From: Olsenella_L sp051876355
GTDB lineage: Bacteria; Actinomycetota; Coriobacteriia; Coriobacteriales; Atopobiaceae
Direction of reading: 5' to 3'
Assembly: GCA_051876355.1 (NCBI GenBank)
Contig: JBJEHU010000066.1
Coordinates: forward strand, 1 to 64,000
DNA: 64,000 nucleotides
This document shows positions 35,428 through 44,271 of this stretch, one piece after another (position 1 is the stretch's first letter; every line of letters begins with the position of its first letter). The notes under the pieces are model-generated. The model was not told the DNA's origin. It saw nothing but the letters and a program-made list of their open reading frames with translations, and made no database searches. The position numbers and the translations under genes are program-made.

Positions 35428-36954
35428 ATGGCAGAAGCGATAGATCTCGATGCCAGCGTCTATGAGACGTGCACGGCACACCCCGAAGTGAAGGACCTCA
35501 TGGCAGAAGCCGGCTTCACGGAGATCGTGAAGCCCGGCATGCTGCAGACGATGGGGAAATTCATGACCATTCGGAAGGGATGCGGCGTCAAGGGCGTCGA
35601 TCTCGACGAGCTTGTCCGCACCTTCCAGGCCCACGGACTTTCCGTCAAGGGCTACGAGGAGACGGCGAAGGCAGAAAAGCCTGCAGAGGAGGCAGCCCCT
35701 GCCTCCGAGCCGGAGAAGGCTCCTGCAGCCGAGACGCCGAAGAAGGCAACGACTGCAGTTGAGCGTGAGGAGGAGCTGGCAAGCTTCGTCTCCCGGCTTT
35801 CTGCGGGCGAGGACCTCGAGAGCGTCCGTGCCGACTTCGTGCGCGACTTCTCGGAAGTCTCTGCCGAGGAGATCGCCCACGCCGAGCAGAAGCTCATCGA
35901 GGGAGGCGTGCCGGTGCCTGAGGTGCAGAAGCTCTGCGACGTGCACTCTGCGCTCTTCCACGGCAGGACCGAAGAGGAATGCACGCTCTCGAACCTCACG
36001 CCGAATGCGCTTCCCCAGGGACACCCCGTCTCGATCCTGAAGCTCGAGAACACAGGTCTCGAGCAGGTGCTCGACATGCTCGATACGGCACTTATCGCAA
36101 AGGACGCAGACGCCGTGAAGCACGGGCTCGAATCCCTCCGCGACCTCAGGAAGCACTATGCGAAGAAGGAGGAGCTCCTGATGCCGCCGCTCTATGAGGC
36201 AGGCTTCACCGGCCCTTCCGATGTCATGTGGGGCGTCGACGACGAGATCGTGCACGAGCTCTCTGCCCTCTCGAGGAGCTGGGATGAAGAGACTGCGGCG
36301 TCCCTCACGCCGCGCCTCCAGAAGCTCCTTGCCCGCATCCGCGAGATGATCTACAAGGAGGAGCAGATTCTCTTCCCGCTCTGCCAGGAGAACTTCGACA
36401 AGGACACGTGGTATCAGGTCTACCGCGACCTCCCCGATTTCGGCTGGGCCTTCATCGCCTCTGCGCCGAAGTGGCTTGACGGCGAGGTCTGGGAAAAGCT
36501 CGAGGCAAAGAAGGAGTCCTCTGCTTCCGAGGATGGCTATGTGACGCTGCCGACCGGCAAGCTCACGGTCTCCCAGCTCGCCATGATCTTGAAGCTCCTG
36601 CCCGTCGACCTCACGTTCGTCGACGCCGAGGACCATACGCAGTTCTTCACGAACGAAGGCAAGGTCTTCGCACGTCCGCTCTCCTGCCTCGGCCGCGAGG
36701 TCTGGAGCTGCCACCCGCCCCGTGTCCAGCCGATCGTGCACAGCCTCATCGCCGACTTCAAGAGTGGCACGCGCGACAGCATGGAGGTATGGATGCCGAA
36801 AGAGGGCGTCCCGACCCGCGTGCAGTACCTCGCCGTGCGCGCAGAGGACGGCACCTACCAGGGCACGCTCGAGATCGTCCAGCAATTTGCCGACATCCAG
36901 GAAAAGCTCGAAGGCCTCGCAAAGGGTGGCGCAAAGCCGCCTGTGCAGGCATAG
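35428..36954 (+). CDS. DUF1858-DUF438-hemerythrin-PAS protein
   Basis: A 508-residue multidomain protein. DUF1858 is at about residues 5-65 (ETCTAHPEVKDLMAEAGF, KGVDLDELV). An Ala/Glu/Pro linker follows, then DUF438 at ~115-185, a hemerythrin HHE domain at ~195-350 (LRKHYAKKEELLMPPL, YKEEQILFPL provide His/Glu iron ligands), and a PAS-like domain at ~380-490 (LTFVDAEDHTQFF). This combination is common in anaerobes and is linked by family knowledge to oxygen or nitric-oxide sensing or repair; the exact role is unproven. AAAGG precedes ATG 35428. A strong terminator follows. Confidence 0.9.
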   Translation: MAEAIDLDASVYETCTAHPEVKDLMAEAGFTEIVKPGMLQTMGKFMTIRKGCGVKGVDLDELVRTFQAHGLSVKGYEETAKAEKPAEEAAPASEPEKAPAAETPKKATTAVEREEELASFVSRLSAGEDLESVRADFVRDFSEVSAEEIAHAEQKLIEGGVPVPEVQKLCDVHSALFHGRTEEECTLSNLTPNALPQGHPVSILKLENTGLEQVLDMLDTALIAKDADAVKHGLESLRDLRKHYAKKEELLMPPLYEAGFTGPSDVMWGVDDEIVHELSALSRSWDEETAASLTPRLQKLLARIREMIYKEEQILFPLCQENFDKDTWYQVYRDLPDFGWAFIASAPKWLDGEVWEKLEAKKESSASEDGYVTLPTGKLTVSQLAMILKLLPVDLTFVDAEDHTQFFTNEGKVFARPLSCLGREVWSCHPPRVQPIVHSLIADFKSGTRDSMEVWMPKEGVPTRVQYLAVRAEDGTYQGTLEIVQQFADIQEKLEGLAKGGAKPPVQA

Positions 36955-36976
36955 CTCCAAGCACAGAGAGACACGA

Positions 36977-37007
36977 GAAGAGGCAGCTCCCACGGGGCTG
37001 CCTCTTC
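36977..37007. terminator. Bidirectional terminator between DUF438 and sirtuin genes
   Basis: GAAGAGGCAGC pairs with GCTGCCTCTTC over 11 bp, loop of 9, followed by TTCAT on the plus strand. It lies between two convergent operons. Confidence 0.85.
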
Positions 37008-37019
37008 TTCATGGATAGG

Positions 37020-37901
37020 CTATGCGAGCTTCTCCCTCAGAGCAGCAAGCATCTTGGCTGCGTCCCCGTCGACGAGGATGGCCTGCTTCTCGAGTGCACG
37101 GGGAGCAATCACCTCGCCGAAGTTCAGCTGCACATACGTGGCGTCCCTGTTCTCCTGTGCCATGCGCCAGAACGGGAACTTGATGATGGAAGGGGTATTG
37201 CCGCCGACGCCGATCTCGAGGAGCACGGTCCGTCCCTTGCGATGCTTCTTGAGGAACTTCTCGTAGCGCCTTGCCGCTTCATGCCAGCCCCTGTCCTCGA
37301 CGAACCTGTCGTCGGAGCGCAGGTTCGGCACGAGCGGCTCTCCGCACCGGGGGCAGCGCGGCAGAAGATCCGAGGGAATGCGCTGGTGCTTCTGCTCGCG
37401 TACCATGGCCTCGACCATGTCCCTGTTGTCGTAAGTCACCTGGCGGCAGGGGACTGAGCACTGGAAGAGGCCATAGTCTCCCTGCGTATAGAAGAGCCGC
37501 GCCTTGTCTATGCCGGCGCGCTGGAACTGATGGTCCACATTCGTCGTGAGCACGAAGTAGTCGCATCCCTCAAGGAGCGCCACAAGGTCCTGGTAGGCCT
37601 TGCCCACGGGACACGCGTAGCGGTTCACCCAGATCATGCGGCTCCACCAGGCCCAGTAGGTCTCCTTGTCCAGGAAGGGATAGAAGCCTCCTGTATACAT
37701 GTCCTCTATCCCGAAGCGGGCCTTGAAGTCGGCAAAGCTGCTCTCGAAGCGCTCGCCGTCGTAGGAAAATCCTGCCGCCACCGAGAGTCCGGCACCTGCT
37801 CCCACGAACACGGCGTCAGCCCCACGAATCGCTTCTGCTATGCGCTCCGTCTTATCCGAGAAGCTTCCTATAGATTCTGTCATCCACTGGCTTGAAGACA
37901 T
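37020..37901 (-). CDS. Class-M sirtuin (SirTM), NAD-dependent protein ADP-ribosyltransferase type
   Basis: A 293-residue sirtuin fold. NAD binds at GAGAGLSVAAGF (residues ~34-45); TTNVDHQF holds the catalytic Asn121. The place of the canonical catalytic His is taken by Gln140 in YTQGDYG, a mark of class M sirtuins. Those studied ADP-ribosylate a lipoylated GcvH-like protein instead of deacetylating. Zinc is bound by Cys148/Cys152 and a CPRCG pair near 184. GAGGTG precedes the start, which overlaps the macrodomain gene by 50 bases. The macrodomain partner gives strong context. Confidence 0.88.
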   Translation of the reverse strand: MSSSQWMTESIGSFSDKTERIAEAIRGADAVFVGAGAGLSVAAGFSYDGERFESSFADFKARFGIEDMYTGGFYPFLDKETYWAWWSRMIWVNRYACPVGKAYQDLVALLEGCDYFVLTTNVDHQFQRAGIDKARLFYTQGDYGLFQCSVPCRQVTYDNRDMVEAMVREQKHQRIPSDLLPRCPRCGEPLVPNLRSDDRFVEDRGWHEAARRYEKFLKKHRKGRTVLLEIGVGGNTPSIIKFPFWRMAQENRDATYVQLNFGEVIAPRALEKQAILVDGDAAKMLAALREKLA

Positions 37902-38640
37902 CGAAGATCACCTCTATATCAGATCCTGTTCTCTGTTTCCATTGCCTGACGCAGGAGACCGCGGTCTTGGCCGCCTCCCTGTTCGGGTAGCGGAACTCTC
38001 CTGTCGAGATGCAGCAGAACGCGATGCTCCTGCATCCAGCCTCCTTTGCCGCATCGAGCGCGGAGGTGTAGCACGAGGCCAGAAGCCTCCGGTCTTCCAG
38101 AGTCGGCACGGGACCATAGACGATCGGCCCTACCGTATGGATCACGTAGCGGGAGGGCAGATTGAAGGCAGACGTGACCTTTGCAAGACCTGTCCCTTCC
38201 TCATGTCCCTGCGCTTCCATGAGCTCGGCACAGGCAAGCCTCAGCTCGATGCCAGCATAGGTGTGGATTGCATTGTCGATGCAGCGGTGGTTCGGCACGA
38301 AGCAGCCGAGCATCTGGCTGTTTGCGGCATTGACGATTGCGTCGGCAGCGATCCTCGTGATGTCGCCCCGCCAGACTGCGAAACCTTCCTTGGTGACAGG
38401 GATGCCCTCCACAGGAACTGCCCCTCCCCGCTCCTGCAATCTGCCGGCAAGATACTGGTCCTGCACGGAGAGAAGCTCGGTCGAAGCCGGCTCAGGCGGG
38501 CGCACGTTCACGAGCGCCCGGAGCAGGAGCCTCTGGCCTTCTGCGTCTTCCGGAATCTCGAGTCCCGCAACGTCGCCTCTCTCTGCTATGAGCTGCTCGA
38601 TGAGCCAGAGGCGCCGTTCGTCCTGTGTCATGTCCTTCAT
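37852..38640 (-). CDS. Zinc-dependent macrodomain ADP-ribosyl hydrolase
   Basis: A 262-residue protein whose C-terminal two thirds form a macrodomain: GDITRIAADAIVNAANS (ADP-ribose binding), then GCFVPNHRCIDNAIH, the zinc-binding insert of the SirTM-linked class, and HTVGPIVYG. It should remove the ADP-ribose put on by SirTM. The start at 38640 has AGAGAGG at proper spacing; ATG 38649 is too close to it. Overlap with sirTM indicates coupling. The N-terminal ~85 residues are a helical extension. Confidence 0.88.
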   Translation of the reverse strand: MKDMTQDERRLWLIEQLIAERGDVAGLEIPEDAEGQRLLLRALVNVRPPEPASTELLSVQDQYLAGRLQERGGAVPVEGIPVTKEGFAVWRGDITRIAADAIVNAANSQMLGCFVPNHRCIDNAIHTYAGIELRLACAELMEAQGHEEGTGLAKVTSAFNLPSRYVIHTVGPIVYGPVPTLEDRRLLASCYTSALDAAKEAGCRSIAFCCISTGEFRYPNREAAKTAVSCVRQWKQRTGSDIEVIFDVFKPVDDRIYRKLLG

Positions 38641-38834
38641 CGCATCCATCCTCTCTGGAACTTTCCGGAGTTCGCGAGCTCCGAGCGCGGCGGCATGGGC
38701 TCTGCGATATCCCAGTGCCCTGCGATGCAACCCTTTCCATCGCTCTCACGCTCAATCTGCCCGCTTGTCTGAGTGCGTGCTTCCCCCTGTTCTGGGGCCT
38801 CATCTCCTCCTGCCGCTATGGACTATACCAAACC

Positions 38835-38879
38835 TGTAATATTTCTATTGACAACTTTTGTGTCACAACGTATATTACA
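38835..38879 (+). promoter_or_regulatory. Strong promoter with nested palindromes, ferredoxin-PPOX/OpuB operon
   Basis: TTGACA (38848-38853), a 17-bp spacer and TATATT (38871-38876). The spacer holds the palindrome TTGTG-t-CACAA (38858-38868). A wider inverted repeat, TGTAATAT (38835-38842) and ATATTACA (38872-38879), brackets the promoter. The placement suggests tight repression by one or two dimeric regulators; the Rrf2 gene at the end of the operon is a candidate. Confidence 0.75.
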
Positions 38880-38914
38880 CATTGACAAGCAACGCCAGAC
38901 CAGAGGAGAGGGCC

Positions 38915-39523
38915 ATGGATGCACAGGCCTGTCTGCACATGCTCAGAGAGATCAAGGATGTGTCACTTGCAACGATCGATGAGGAAGGACATCCCGAGAT
39001 CCGCATCATCGATATGATGCTCGAGGAGGAAGACGCCCTCATCTTCTGCACCTCGCGCGGCAAGGACTTCTACGTGCAGCTCGAACGCGATCCCCACATC
39101 GCAATCGATGCGCTCACGAAGGACTGGAAGATGGTGCGGCTCATGGGGAAGGCAGAGCGCATCAAGGACGATCCGCATGCCTGGATCGACCGCATCTTCG
39201 ACGAGAATCCATCCATGAATGACATCTATCCGGGAGATGCCCGCTATGCGCTCGAGCCGTTCCGCATCGCAGAGGGAGAGGTCGAGCTCTTCGACCTCGG
39301 CGTCTCGCCTATCGAGCGCCACACGTTTGCGCTCGGCGCAGCCCATCCCAAGCAGCGCGGCTTCACGATCGGCGATGCCTGCATCGGCTGCGGGAAGTGC
39401 GCCCGCGTCTGCCCGCAGAGCGCCATAGTTCCCGGCAGGCCCTACTCCATCATGCAGGACCACTGCCTCCACTGCGGCCTCTGCTTCGAGAACTGCCCCG
39501 TCAGAGCCATCAGGAGGAAGTAG
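38915..39523 (+). CDS. PPOX-fold FMN-binding protein with two 4Fe-4S clusters
   Basis: A 202-residue protein. The N-terminal ~130 residues match the pyridoxamine-phosphate-oxidase-like split barrel (VSLATIDEEGHPEIRIID, LIFCTSRGKDFYVQL). The C-terminus has two ferredoxin motifs, CIGCGKCARVCP and CLHCGLCFENCP. Such fusions are common in anaerobes and probably transfer electrons between iron-sulfur clusters and flavin; no substrate is established. GAGAGG precedes ATG 38915. The following permease gene starts four bases after its stop. Confidence 0.88.
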   Translation: MDAQACLHMLREIKDVSLATIDEEGHPEIRIIDMMLEEEDALIFCTSRGKDFYVQLERDPHIAIDALTKDWKMVRLMGKAERIKDDPHAWIDRIFDENPSMNDIYPGDARYALEPFRIAEGEVELFDLGVSPIERHTFALGAAHPKQRGFTIGDACIGCGKCARVCPQSAIVPGRPYSIMQDHCLHCGLCFENCPVRAIRRK

Positions 39524-39527
39524 ATCC

Positions 39528-41072
39528 ATGCTCCAGGAAATGTGGAACCTGCTCTGCACCCGCTGGGATTTCTTCGGCGGGCTCCTTGTAGAGCATATCG
39601 AGATATCGCTTGCTGCAATCGCAATCGCAATCGTCTTCGGCGGCCTTGCCGGCATCCTCATCAGCATCTACCAGAAGGCAGCGAAGCCGACCCTTGCTGT
39701 CATCAACTTCCTCTATACGATCCCCTCGATCTCGATGCTCGGCTTCCTGATCCCATTCTCGGGCGTCGGCGACACCACCGCCATCATCGCCCTCACGATC
39801 TATGCCCTGCTGCCCATGGTGAGGGCAGTGCATACAGGGATGACGAACGTGGACCCGGCCGTCATGGAGGCAGCGGAGGGCATGGGAAGCATGCGCTTTC
39901 AGATCCTGACGAAGATCCAGCTCCCGCTTGCCCTCCCCTATGTGATGAGCGGCATCAGGAACATGACCGTGATGACCATAGCGCTCGCAGGCATCGCCTC
40001 CTTCATCGGTGCAGGCGGCCTCGGCGTCGCCATCTACCGCGGCATCACGACGAACAATGCAGCAATGACGATGGCAGGAAGCCTGCTTATTGCCGCGCTT
40101 GCGCTTGTGGTGGATGCCGTGCTCGGCTTTGCAGAGAGACGCCAGAAGCTGCGCTCGAAGAAGGCCAAGCGCCAGAACCGCCGCATGCTTGTCGGTGCCG
40201 GTGCAGCAGCCATCCTCGTCGCAGCAGGCATCGCAGCGCCGCAGCTCTTTGCAGCTCCGGCAGATACGATCCATCTCGCGACGAAGCCGATGACAGAGGA
40301 GTATGTGCTCGGCGAGATGCTGAAGCAGCTCATCGAGCAGGACACAGACCTCAAGGTCGAGGTGACCCAGGGTGTCGGCGGCGGCACCTCGAACATCGAG
40401 CCTGCCATGGAGTCAGGAGACTTCGACCTCTACCCTGAATACACCGGCACCGGCTGGGCCATGGTACTCAAGCGCGATGGCACCTACGACGAGAGCCAGT
40501 TCCCGGAGCTCGAAGCAGGCTACGAGGAGAAGGGCCTCACCTGGCGCGGCATGTACGGCTTCGAGAATACCTATGGCATAGCCGTACGCGAAGACATTGC
40601 CGAGAAGTACGACCTCCATACCTATTCCGACCTTGCGAAGGTCGCAGGCCAGTTCACGCTTGGTGCCGAATATGACTTCTACGAGCGCGAGGACGGCTAC
40701 GATGCCCTGTGCTCTGCCTACGGCATGAGCTTCGGCAAGACCATGGACCTCGACATCGGCCTCAAGTACCAGGCGCTCGAAGAGGGCAGCGTCGATGCGA
40801 TCGTCGTCTTCACGACGGACGGCAAGCTCAGCCAGGCCAATGCCCGCGTGCTCGAGGACGACCTGCACTTCTTCCCGTCCTACGAGTGCGGAAACGTCGT
40901 GCGCGAGGAAGTGCTCGACAAGCACCCCGAGCTCGGATCTGTCCTCGACAAGCTCCAGGGCACGATCACGGACACCGATATGGCAGAGATGAACTTTGAG
41001 GTGGAAGAGGAAGGCAAGGACCCTGCCTCCGTCGCCACCGCCTACCTCAAGCAGAAGGGACTCCTGAAATGA
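39528..41072 (+). CDS. OpuB-type ABC transporter: permease fused to substrate-binding domain
   Basis: A 514-residue fusion. Residues ~20-205 are the permease, with the EAA-like loop (EAAEGMGSMRFQILTKIQLP), then a basic linker and a further membrane anchor (MLVGAGAAAILVAAGIAA). Residues ~245-514 are an OpuAC-type binding domain for quaternary-ammonium compounds (GVGGGTSNIEPAMESGDFDLYPEYTGTGW). It probably imports glycine betaine, carnitine or choline. Similar fusions are known among Gram-positive OpuB/BilE systems. The ATPase gene overlaps its stop by four bases. Confidence 0.9.
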   Translation: MLQEMWNLLCTRWDFFGGLLVEHIEISLAAIAIAIVFGGLAGILISIYQKAAKPTLAVINFLYTIPSISMLGFLIPFSGVGDTTAIIALTIYALLPMVRAVHTGMTNVDPAVMEAAEGMGSMRFQILTKIQLPLALPYVMSGIRNMTVMTIALAGIASFIGAGGLGVAIYRGITTNNAAMTMAGSLLIAALALVVDAVLGFAERRQKLRSKKAKRQNRRMLVGAGAAAILVAAGIAAPQLFAAPADTIHLATKPMTEEYVLGEMLKQLIEQDTDLKVEVTQGVGGGTSNIEPAMESGDFDLYPEYTGTGWAMVLKRDGTYDESQFPELEAGYEEKGLTWRGMYGFENTYGIAVREDIAEKYDLHTYSDLAKVAGQFTLGAEYDFYEREDGYDALCSAYGMSFGKTMDLDIGLKYQALEEGSVDAIVVFTTDGKLSQANARVLEDDLHFFPSYECGNVVREEVLDKHPELGSVLDKLQGTITDTDMAEMNFEVEEEGKDPASVATAYLKQKGLLK

Positions 41073-41893
41073 GCGAGTACGCAATCGAGTACCGCGATGT
41101 ATCGAAATCATATGGCGACACGCCTGTCCTCTCCCACTTCAATCTCAAGGTAGCGAAAGGCGAGTTCGTGACCTTCATCGGCACGTCAGGCTCCGGCAAG
41201 ACGACGGCGCTCAAGATGGTGAACGGCCTCGTCGAGCCTACGTCAGGAGAGGTCCTCGTGAACGGCGAGGATATCAGAAGCCAGGACAAGATTGCCCTGC
41301 GCCGATCCATCGGCTATGCCATCCAGGGAAGCGTCCTCTTCCCGCATATGACGGTCGAAGAGAACATTGCCTATGTGCCGAATCTCCTGAACGGCAAGGA
41401 CCACGAGAAGACGGCTGCCGCCGTGAAGAAGTGGCTCCATATCGTGGGGCTCGGAGAGGATCTTCTCGAGCGCTATCCGGCAGAGCTCTCCGGCGGCCAG
41501 CAGCAGCGTGTCGGCATTGCCCGCGCACTCGCTGCCTCCCCTGACATCCTCCTCATGGATGAGCCGTTCGGTGCCGTCGATGAGATCACGCGCGAGCAGC
41601 TGCAGGACGAGATCGTGCGCATCCAGCACGAGTGCGGCATCACCGTGCTCTTCGTGACGCACGACATCAACGAGGCGCTGCACCTTGGCACCCATGTGCT
41701 CGTGCTTGATTCCGGCAAGATCCAGCAGTATGGTACGCCCGATGAAATCCTCGCCCGTCCCGCCACAGAATTCGTGGCAAAGCTCGTCGCACGCCAGCGC
41801 AGAACATGCACCCTTGCAGACAGCCGGCTTGCAGACTGTGCCAAATCCGGCGCTGCCCAGGCAGAGGCCGCCCTCGAGAAGCAAGGACGATAG
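41069..41893 (+). CDS. OpuB-type ABC transporter ATPase
   Basis: A 274-residue ATPase. GTSGSGKTT (Walker A, residues ~38-46), LSGGQQQRVGIARAL (signature), LLMDEPFGAVD (Walker B) and VTHDINEAL are complete. Unlike long OpuAA proteins it has no CBS domains; the last ~30 residues are a low-complexity tail. The ATGA overlap with the permease-binding-protein fusion shows coupling. Together they form a full importer for compatible solutes. Confidence 0.92.
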   Translation: MSEYAIEYRDVSKSYGDTPVLSHFNLKVAKGEFVTFIGTSGSGKTTALKMVNGLVEPTSGEVLVNGEDIRSQDKIALRRSIGYAIQGSVLFPHMTVEENIAYVPNLLNGKDHEKTAAAVKKWLHIVGLGEDLLERYPAELSGGQQQRVGIARALAASPDILLMDEPFGAVDEITREQLQDEIVRIQHECGITVLFVTHDINEALHLGTHVLVLDSGKIQQYGTPDEILARPATEFVAKLVARQRRTCTLADSRLADCAKSGAAQAEAALEKQGR

Positions 41894-41895
41894 CA

Positions 41896-42336
41896 ATGCA
41901 GATAACAAGCAGGCTGACCATGGCAGCGCACATGGTCTGTGCCATAGACTACTTCAGCCCTACCCAGCCCGTGACGAGCACCTTCCTGGCTGCAAGCATC
42001 GGCACGAGCCCGGTCATGGTGAGGACGATCATGGGCATGCTCAAGGAGGCTGGCATCATCTCTTCGAGCAAGGGCAAGCGTGGAATCAGCCTCGCACGTC
42101 CCCTCAAAGACATCACGCTCTTGGATCTCTGGCGCGCGGTCGACCAGACCGAGGCAGACTCGCTCTTCCACTTCCACGAGAACCCGTCTCCGCTCTGCCC
42201 TGTCGGCAGGAACATCCATGCTGCTTTGGACGAGGACCTCGAGCGTGCCCAGAAAGCACTCGAAGACCAGCTTGCCTCTGTCCACATGGACGAGGTCGAA
42301 GGCACAATCAAGAAGAGAAACGGGCTTGTTGCCTGA
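41896..42336 (+). CDS. Rrf2-family transcriptional regulator
   Basis: A 146-residue Rrf2-type winged helix (MQITSRLTMAAHMVCAI; recognition region TSPVMVRTIMGMLKEAGI). The three-Cys cluster of Fe-S-sensing members (IscR, NsrR) is not present: only two separated Cys are seen. It may therefore sense something other than Fe-S status. It is the last gene of the ferredoxin-PPOX/OpuB operon, two bases after the ATPase, and could act on the nested palindromes at 38835-38879. No strong ribosome site is seen. Confidence 0.82.
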   Translation: MQITSRLTMAAHMVCAIDYFSPTQPVTSTFLAASIGTSPVMVRTIMGMLKEAGIISSSKGKRGISLARPLKDITLLDLWRAVDQTEADSLFHFHENPSPLCPVGRNIHAALDEDLERAQKALEDQLASVHMDEVEGTIKKRNGLVA

Positions 42337-42363
42337 GCTGCCATTCAGAAGACAGAGCCATCC

Positions 42364-42400
42364 TGCAGGGAGCTTCTTCGGGGGCTCCCTGCACTTCTTT
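42364..42400 (+). terminator. Terminator of the OpuB operon
   Basis: TGCAGGGAGC (42364-42373) pairs with GCTCCCTGCA (42384-42393), loop of 10, followed by CTTCTTT. Confidence 0.9.
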
Positions 42401-42577
42401 GAACACGTATTACATTTCAGATACCAGGCTGCATTTGACCCGCAACAAGTCACAGACGCGAAACCGTTCAGTTGTTGTTTTAGCCACATTTCAAGCTCAA
42501 TCGTCCCGCCATCGTTACGTCTAGATGCACTTTCGTGAAACGGAACGGCAAATCCCGCCACCGATGATGTCCCCATC

Positions 42578-42602
42578 GCAGGAAACAAAAGAGGTTTCCT
42601 GC
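42578..42602 (+). promoter_or_regulatory. Leader hairpin of the amino-acid transport operon
   Basis: GCAGGAAAC pairs with GTTTCCTGC, 9 bp with a 7-base loop, 24 bases before the binding-protein start. No T-tract follows, so it is more likely an RNA-stability or processing element than a terminator. A TTTCGTGAAA palindrome lies upstream at about 42530-42540. Confidence 0.45.
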
Positions 42603-42626
42603 ACCTTGATAGACAGGGAGGACATC

Positions 42627-43550
42627 ATGAACGCAAAGAGAACCAGCAATGTCTTCGATGGCCTGCAGAATGCGGGCGGCCTCACCAGAAGGTCCTTCCT
42701 CCAGCAGACGCTCGGCTTTGCCGGCCTTGCCGCCGTCGGTGCATTCGGCCTTGCAGGCTGTTCAGCACCTGACGAGACATCCAGCTCTTCCTCCTCCACA
42801 AGCGCTTCGGGCACGCAGGTCGCCGTCGATGTCTGCAACTCGAATCCGCCATACTGCTACGTGGACGACAACGGAAACCCGGTCGGCTACGACGTCGATG
42901 TAATCAAGGCAGTCGACGACAAGCTCGACAATTACAGCTTCTCAATCGATGCCCTCGACTTCTCGGCAATGATCACCGCCTGCGAGTCGGGAGCGGCACC
43001 CTTCGTCTCGTGCCAGCTCGTGCCGAACGACGAGCGCAAGTCGAAGTTCATCTTCTGCGAGGAGCCGTTCACGCTCTCGCCCATGGTCTTCGCTGTCGCC
43101 GACCCCAACATCAAGACGCTCGACGATATGGCAGGGCGTTCGGTCCTTTCAAGTCCTGCGAACTATGAGTACGGCATGCTCGAAAGCTATAACAAGAAGT
43201 ACCCCGACAAGGCGCTCGTGCTCCAGACGACTTCAAACACCACCCCAGCAGATGGCTTCAAGATGGTAGCAACCGGCCAGGTCGACGCCGTCCTCTGCTA
43301 CGACGGCGGCTTCGATACAATCAACGATTCTGCCGGCACCGGCCTCTACAAGACCGACGTCGTGATGTGCGAATCCACCTATTTCATGTTCAACCAGTCA
43401 CAGACCGAACTCAGGGATGCCGTGAACCAGGCCGTCAAGGACCTCAAGGCAGACGGAACTCTCGGCAAGATCGCAGAGCAGGATCTGGGCTGCGATGTCT
43501 TCACGGTCTACGCGGACTCGCTGACCGACAACGAGCTCATGAACGACTAG
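42627..43550 (+). CDS. Amino-acid ABC transporter substrate-binding lipoprotein
   Basis: A 307-residue family-3 binding protein. The N-terminus holds a twin-arginine motif (TRRSFLQQ, Arg21-Arg22) and a lipobox LAGC with Cys45, so it is probably exported folded by Tat and lipid-anchored. The mature domain has NPPYCYVDDNGNPVGYDVDV, the usual start of polar amino-acid binding proteins. Cystine or another sulfur amino acid is suggested by the C-S lyase at the end of the operon. GGGAGGA precedes ATG 42627. Confidence 0.9.
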   Translation: MNAKRTSNVFDGLQNAGGLTRRSFLQQTLGFAGLAAVGAFGLAGCSAPDETSSSSSSTSASGTQVAVDVCNSNPPYCYVDDNGNPVGYDVDVIKAVDDKLDNYSFSIDALDFSAMITACESGAAPFVSCQLVPNDERKSKFIFCEEPFTLSPMVFAVADPNIKTLDDMAGRSVLSSPANYEYGMLESYNKKYPDKALVLQTTSNTTPADGFKMVATGQVDAVLCYDGGFDTINDSAGTGLYKTDVVMCESTYFMFNQSQTELRDAVNQAVKDLKADGTLGKIAEQDLGCDVFTVYADSLTDNELMND

Positions 43551-43559
43551 GCGGCAGCC

Positions 43560-44261
43560 ATGACAAGTTCATATACCTTCACGTTCTCGCCAGAGCTCAT
43601 TCCGCAATACATCGAGAAGATTCTGACCGCCATGCCGGTCACCATCTATCTTCTGGTGTACTCGCTCCTCTTTGGCCTCATCATCGGCTTTGTCCTGACC
43701 CTTATGCAGGTGAAAGGCACGCCCGCTCTGGCCCGCATCGCACACGGCTATATCTCGCTCATGCGTGGCGTTCCGTCTCTCGTCCTGATCTTCCTGCTCT
43801 ATATGGGCCTCCCTCAGGCTTTCCCCGCTCTTGCGGCGCTCCCGAAGAGCACGTTCATCGTCACGGCAATGACCCTGATTTCGTCTGCCAACCTCGGTGA
43901 GATGATGCGCTCGAGCTACCTTGCCGTCGAGCAAGGTCAGACGGAGGCGGCGCTCTCCGTGGGCATGACGGAACGGCAGGCGCTCATGCGCATCGTGCTT
44001 CCCCAGGCTATCGCTATCGCGATTCCCAACCTCGGCAACAACATCATCTCGATCTTCAAGGAGACATCGCTCGCCTTCACAATCGGCACGCTCGACCTCA
44101 TGGGACGCGCACAGGCTCTGGCCTCTGCAAACTATGGCGCGACCCGTCTTGAGATCTATGTCGCCGTAGCGCTCATCTACTGGGCCATCTGCCTTCTGCT
44201 CCAGCTTCTGACCACCCTGATCGAAACCGCCAGCTCGCACGGCCGCGCAGTCACAGCGTAG
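43560..44261 (+). CDS. Amino-acid ABC transporter permease (HisM/TcyL type)
   Basis: A 233-residue membrane protein with about five helices. The family ISLMRGVPSLVLIF stretch and the EAA loop EAALSVGMTERQALMRIVLP are complete. It pairs with the next permease to form the channel. It lies nine bases after the binding-protein gene. Confidence 0.9.
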   Translation: MTSSYTFTFSPELIPQYIEKILTAMPVTIYLLVYSLLFGLIIGFVLTLMQVKGTPALARIAHGYISLMRGVPSLVLIFLLYMGLPQAFPALAALPKSTFIVTAMTLISSANLGEMMRSSYLAVEQGQTEAALSVGMTERQALMRIVLPQAIAIAIPNLGNNIISIFKETSLAFTIGTLDLMGRAQALASANYGATRLEIYVAVALIYWAICLLLQLLTTLIETASSHGRAVTA

Positions 44262-44271
44262 GGAGGGGAAC

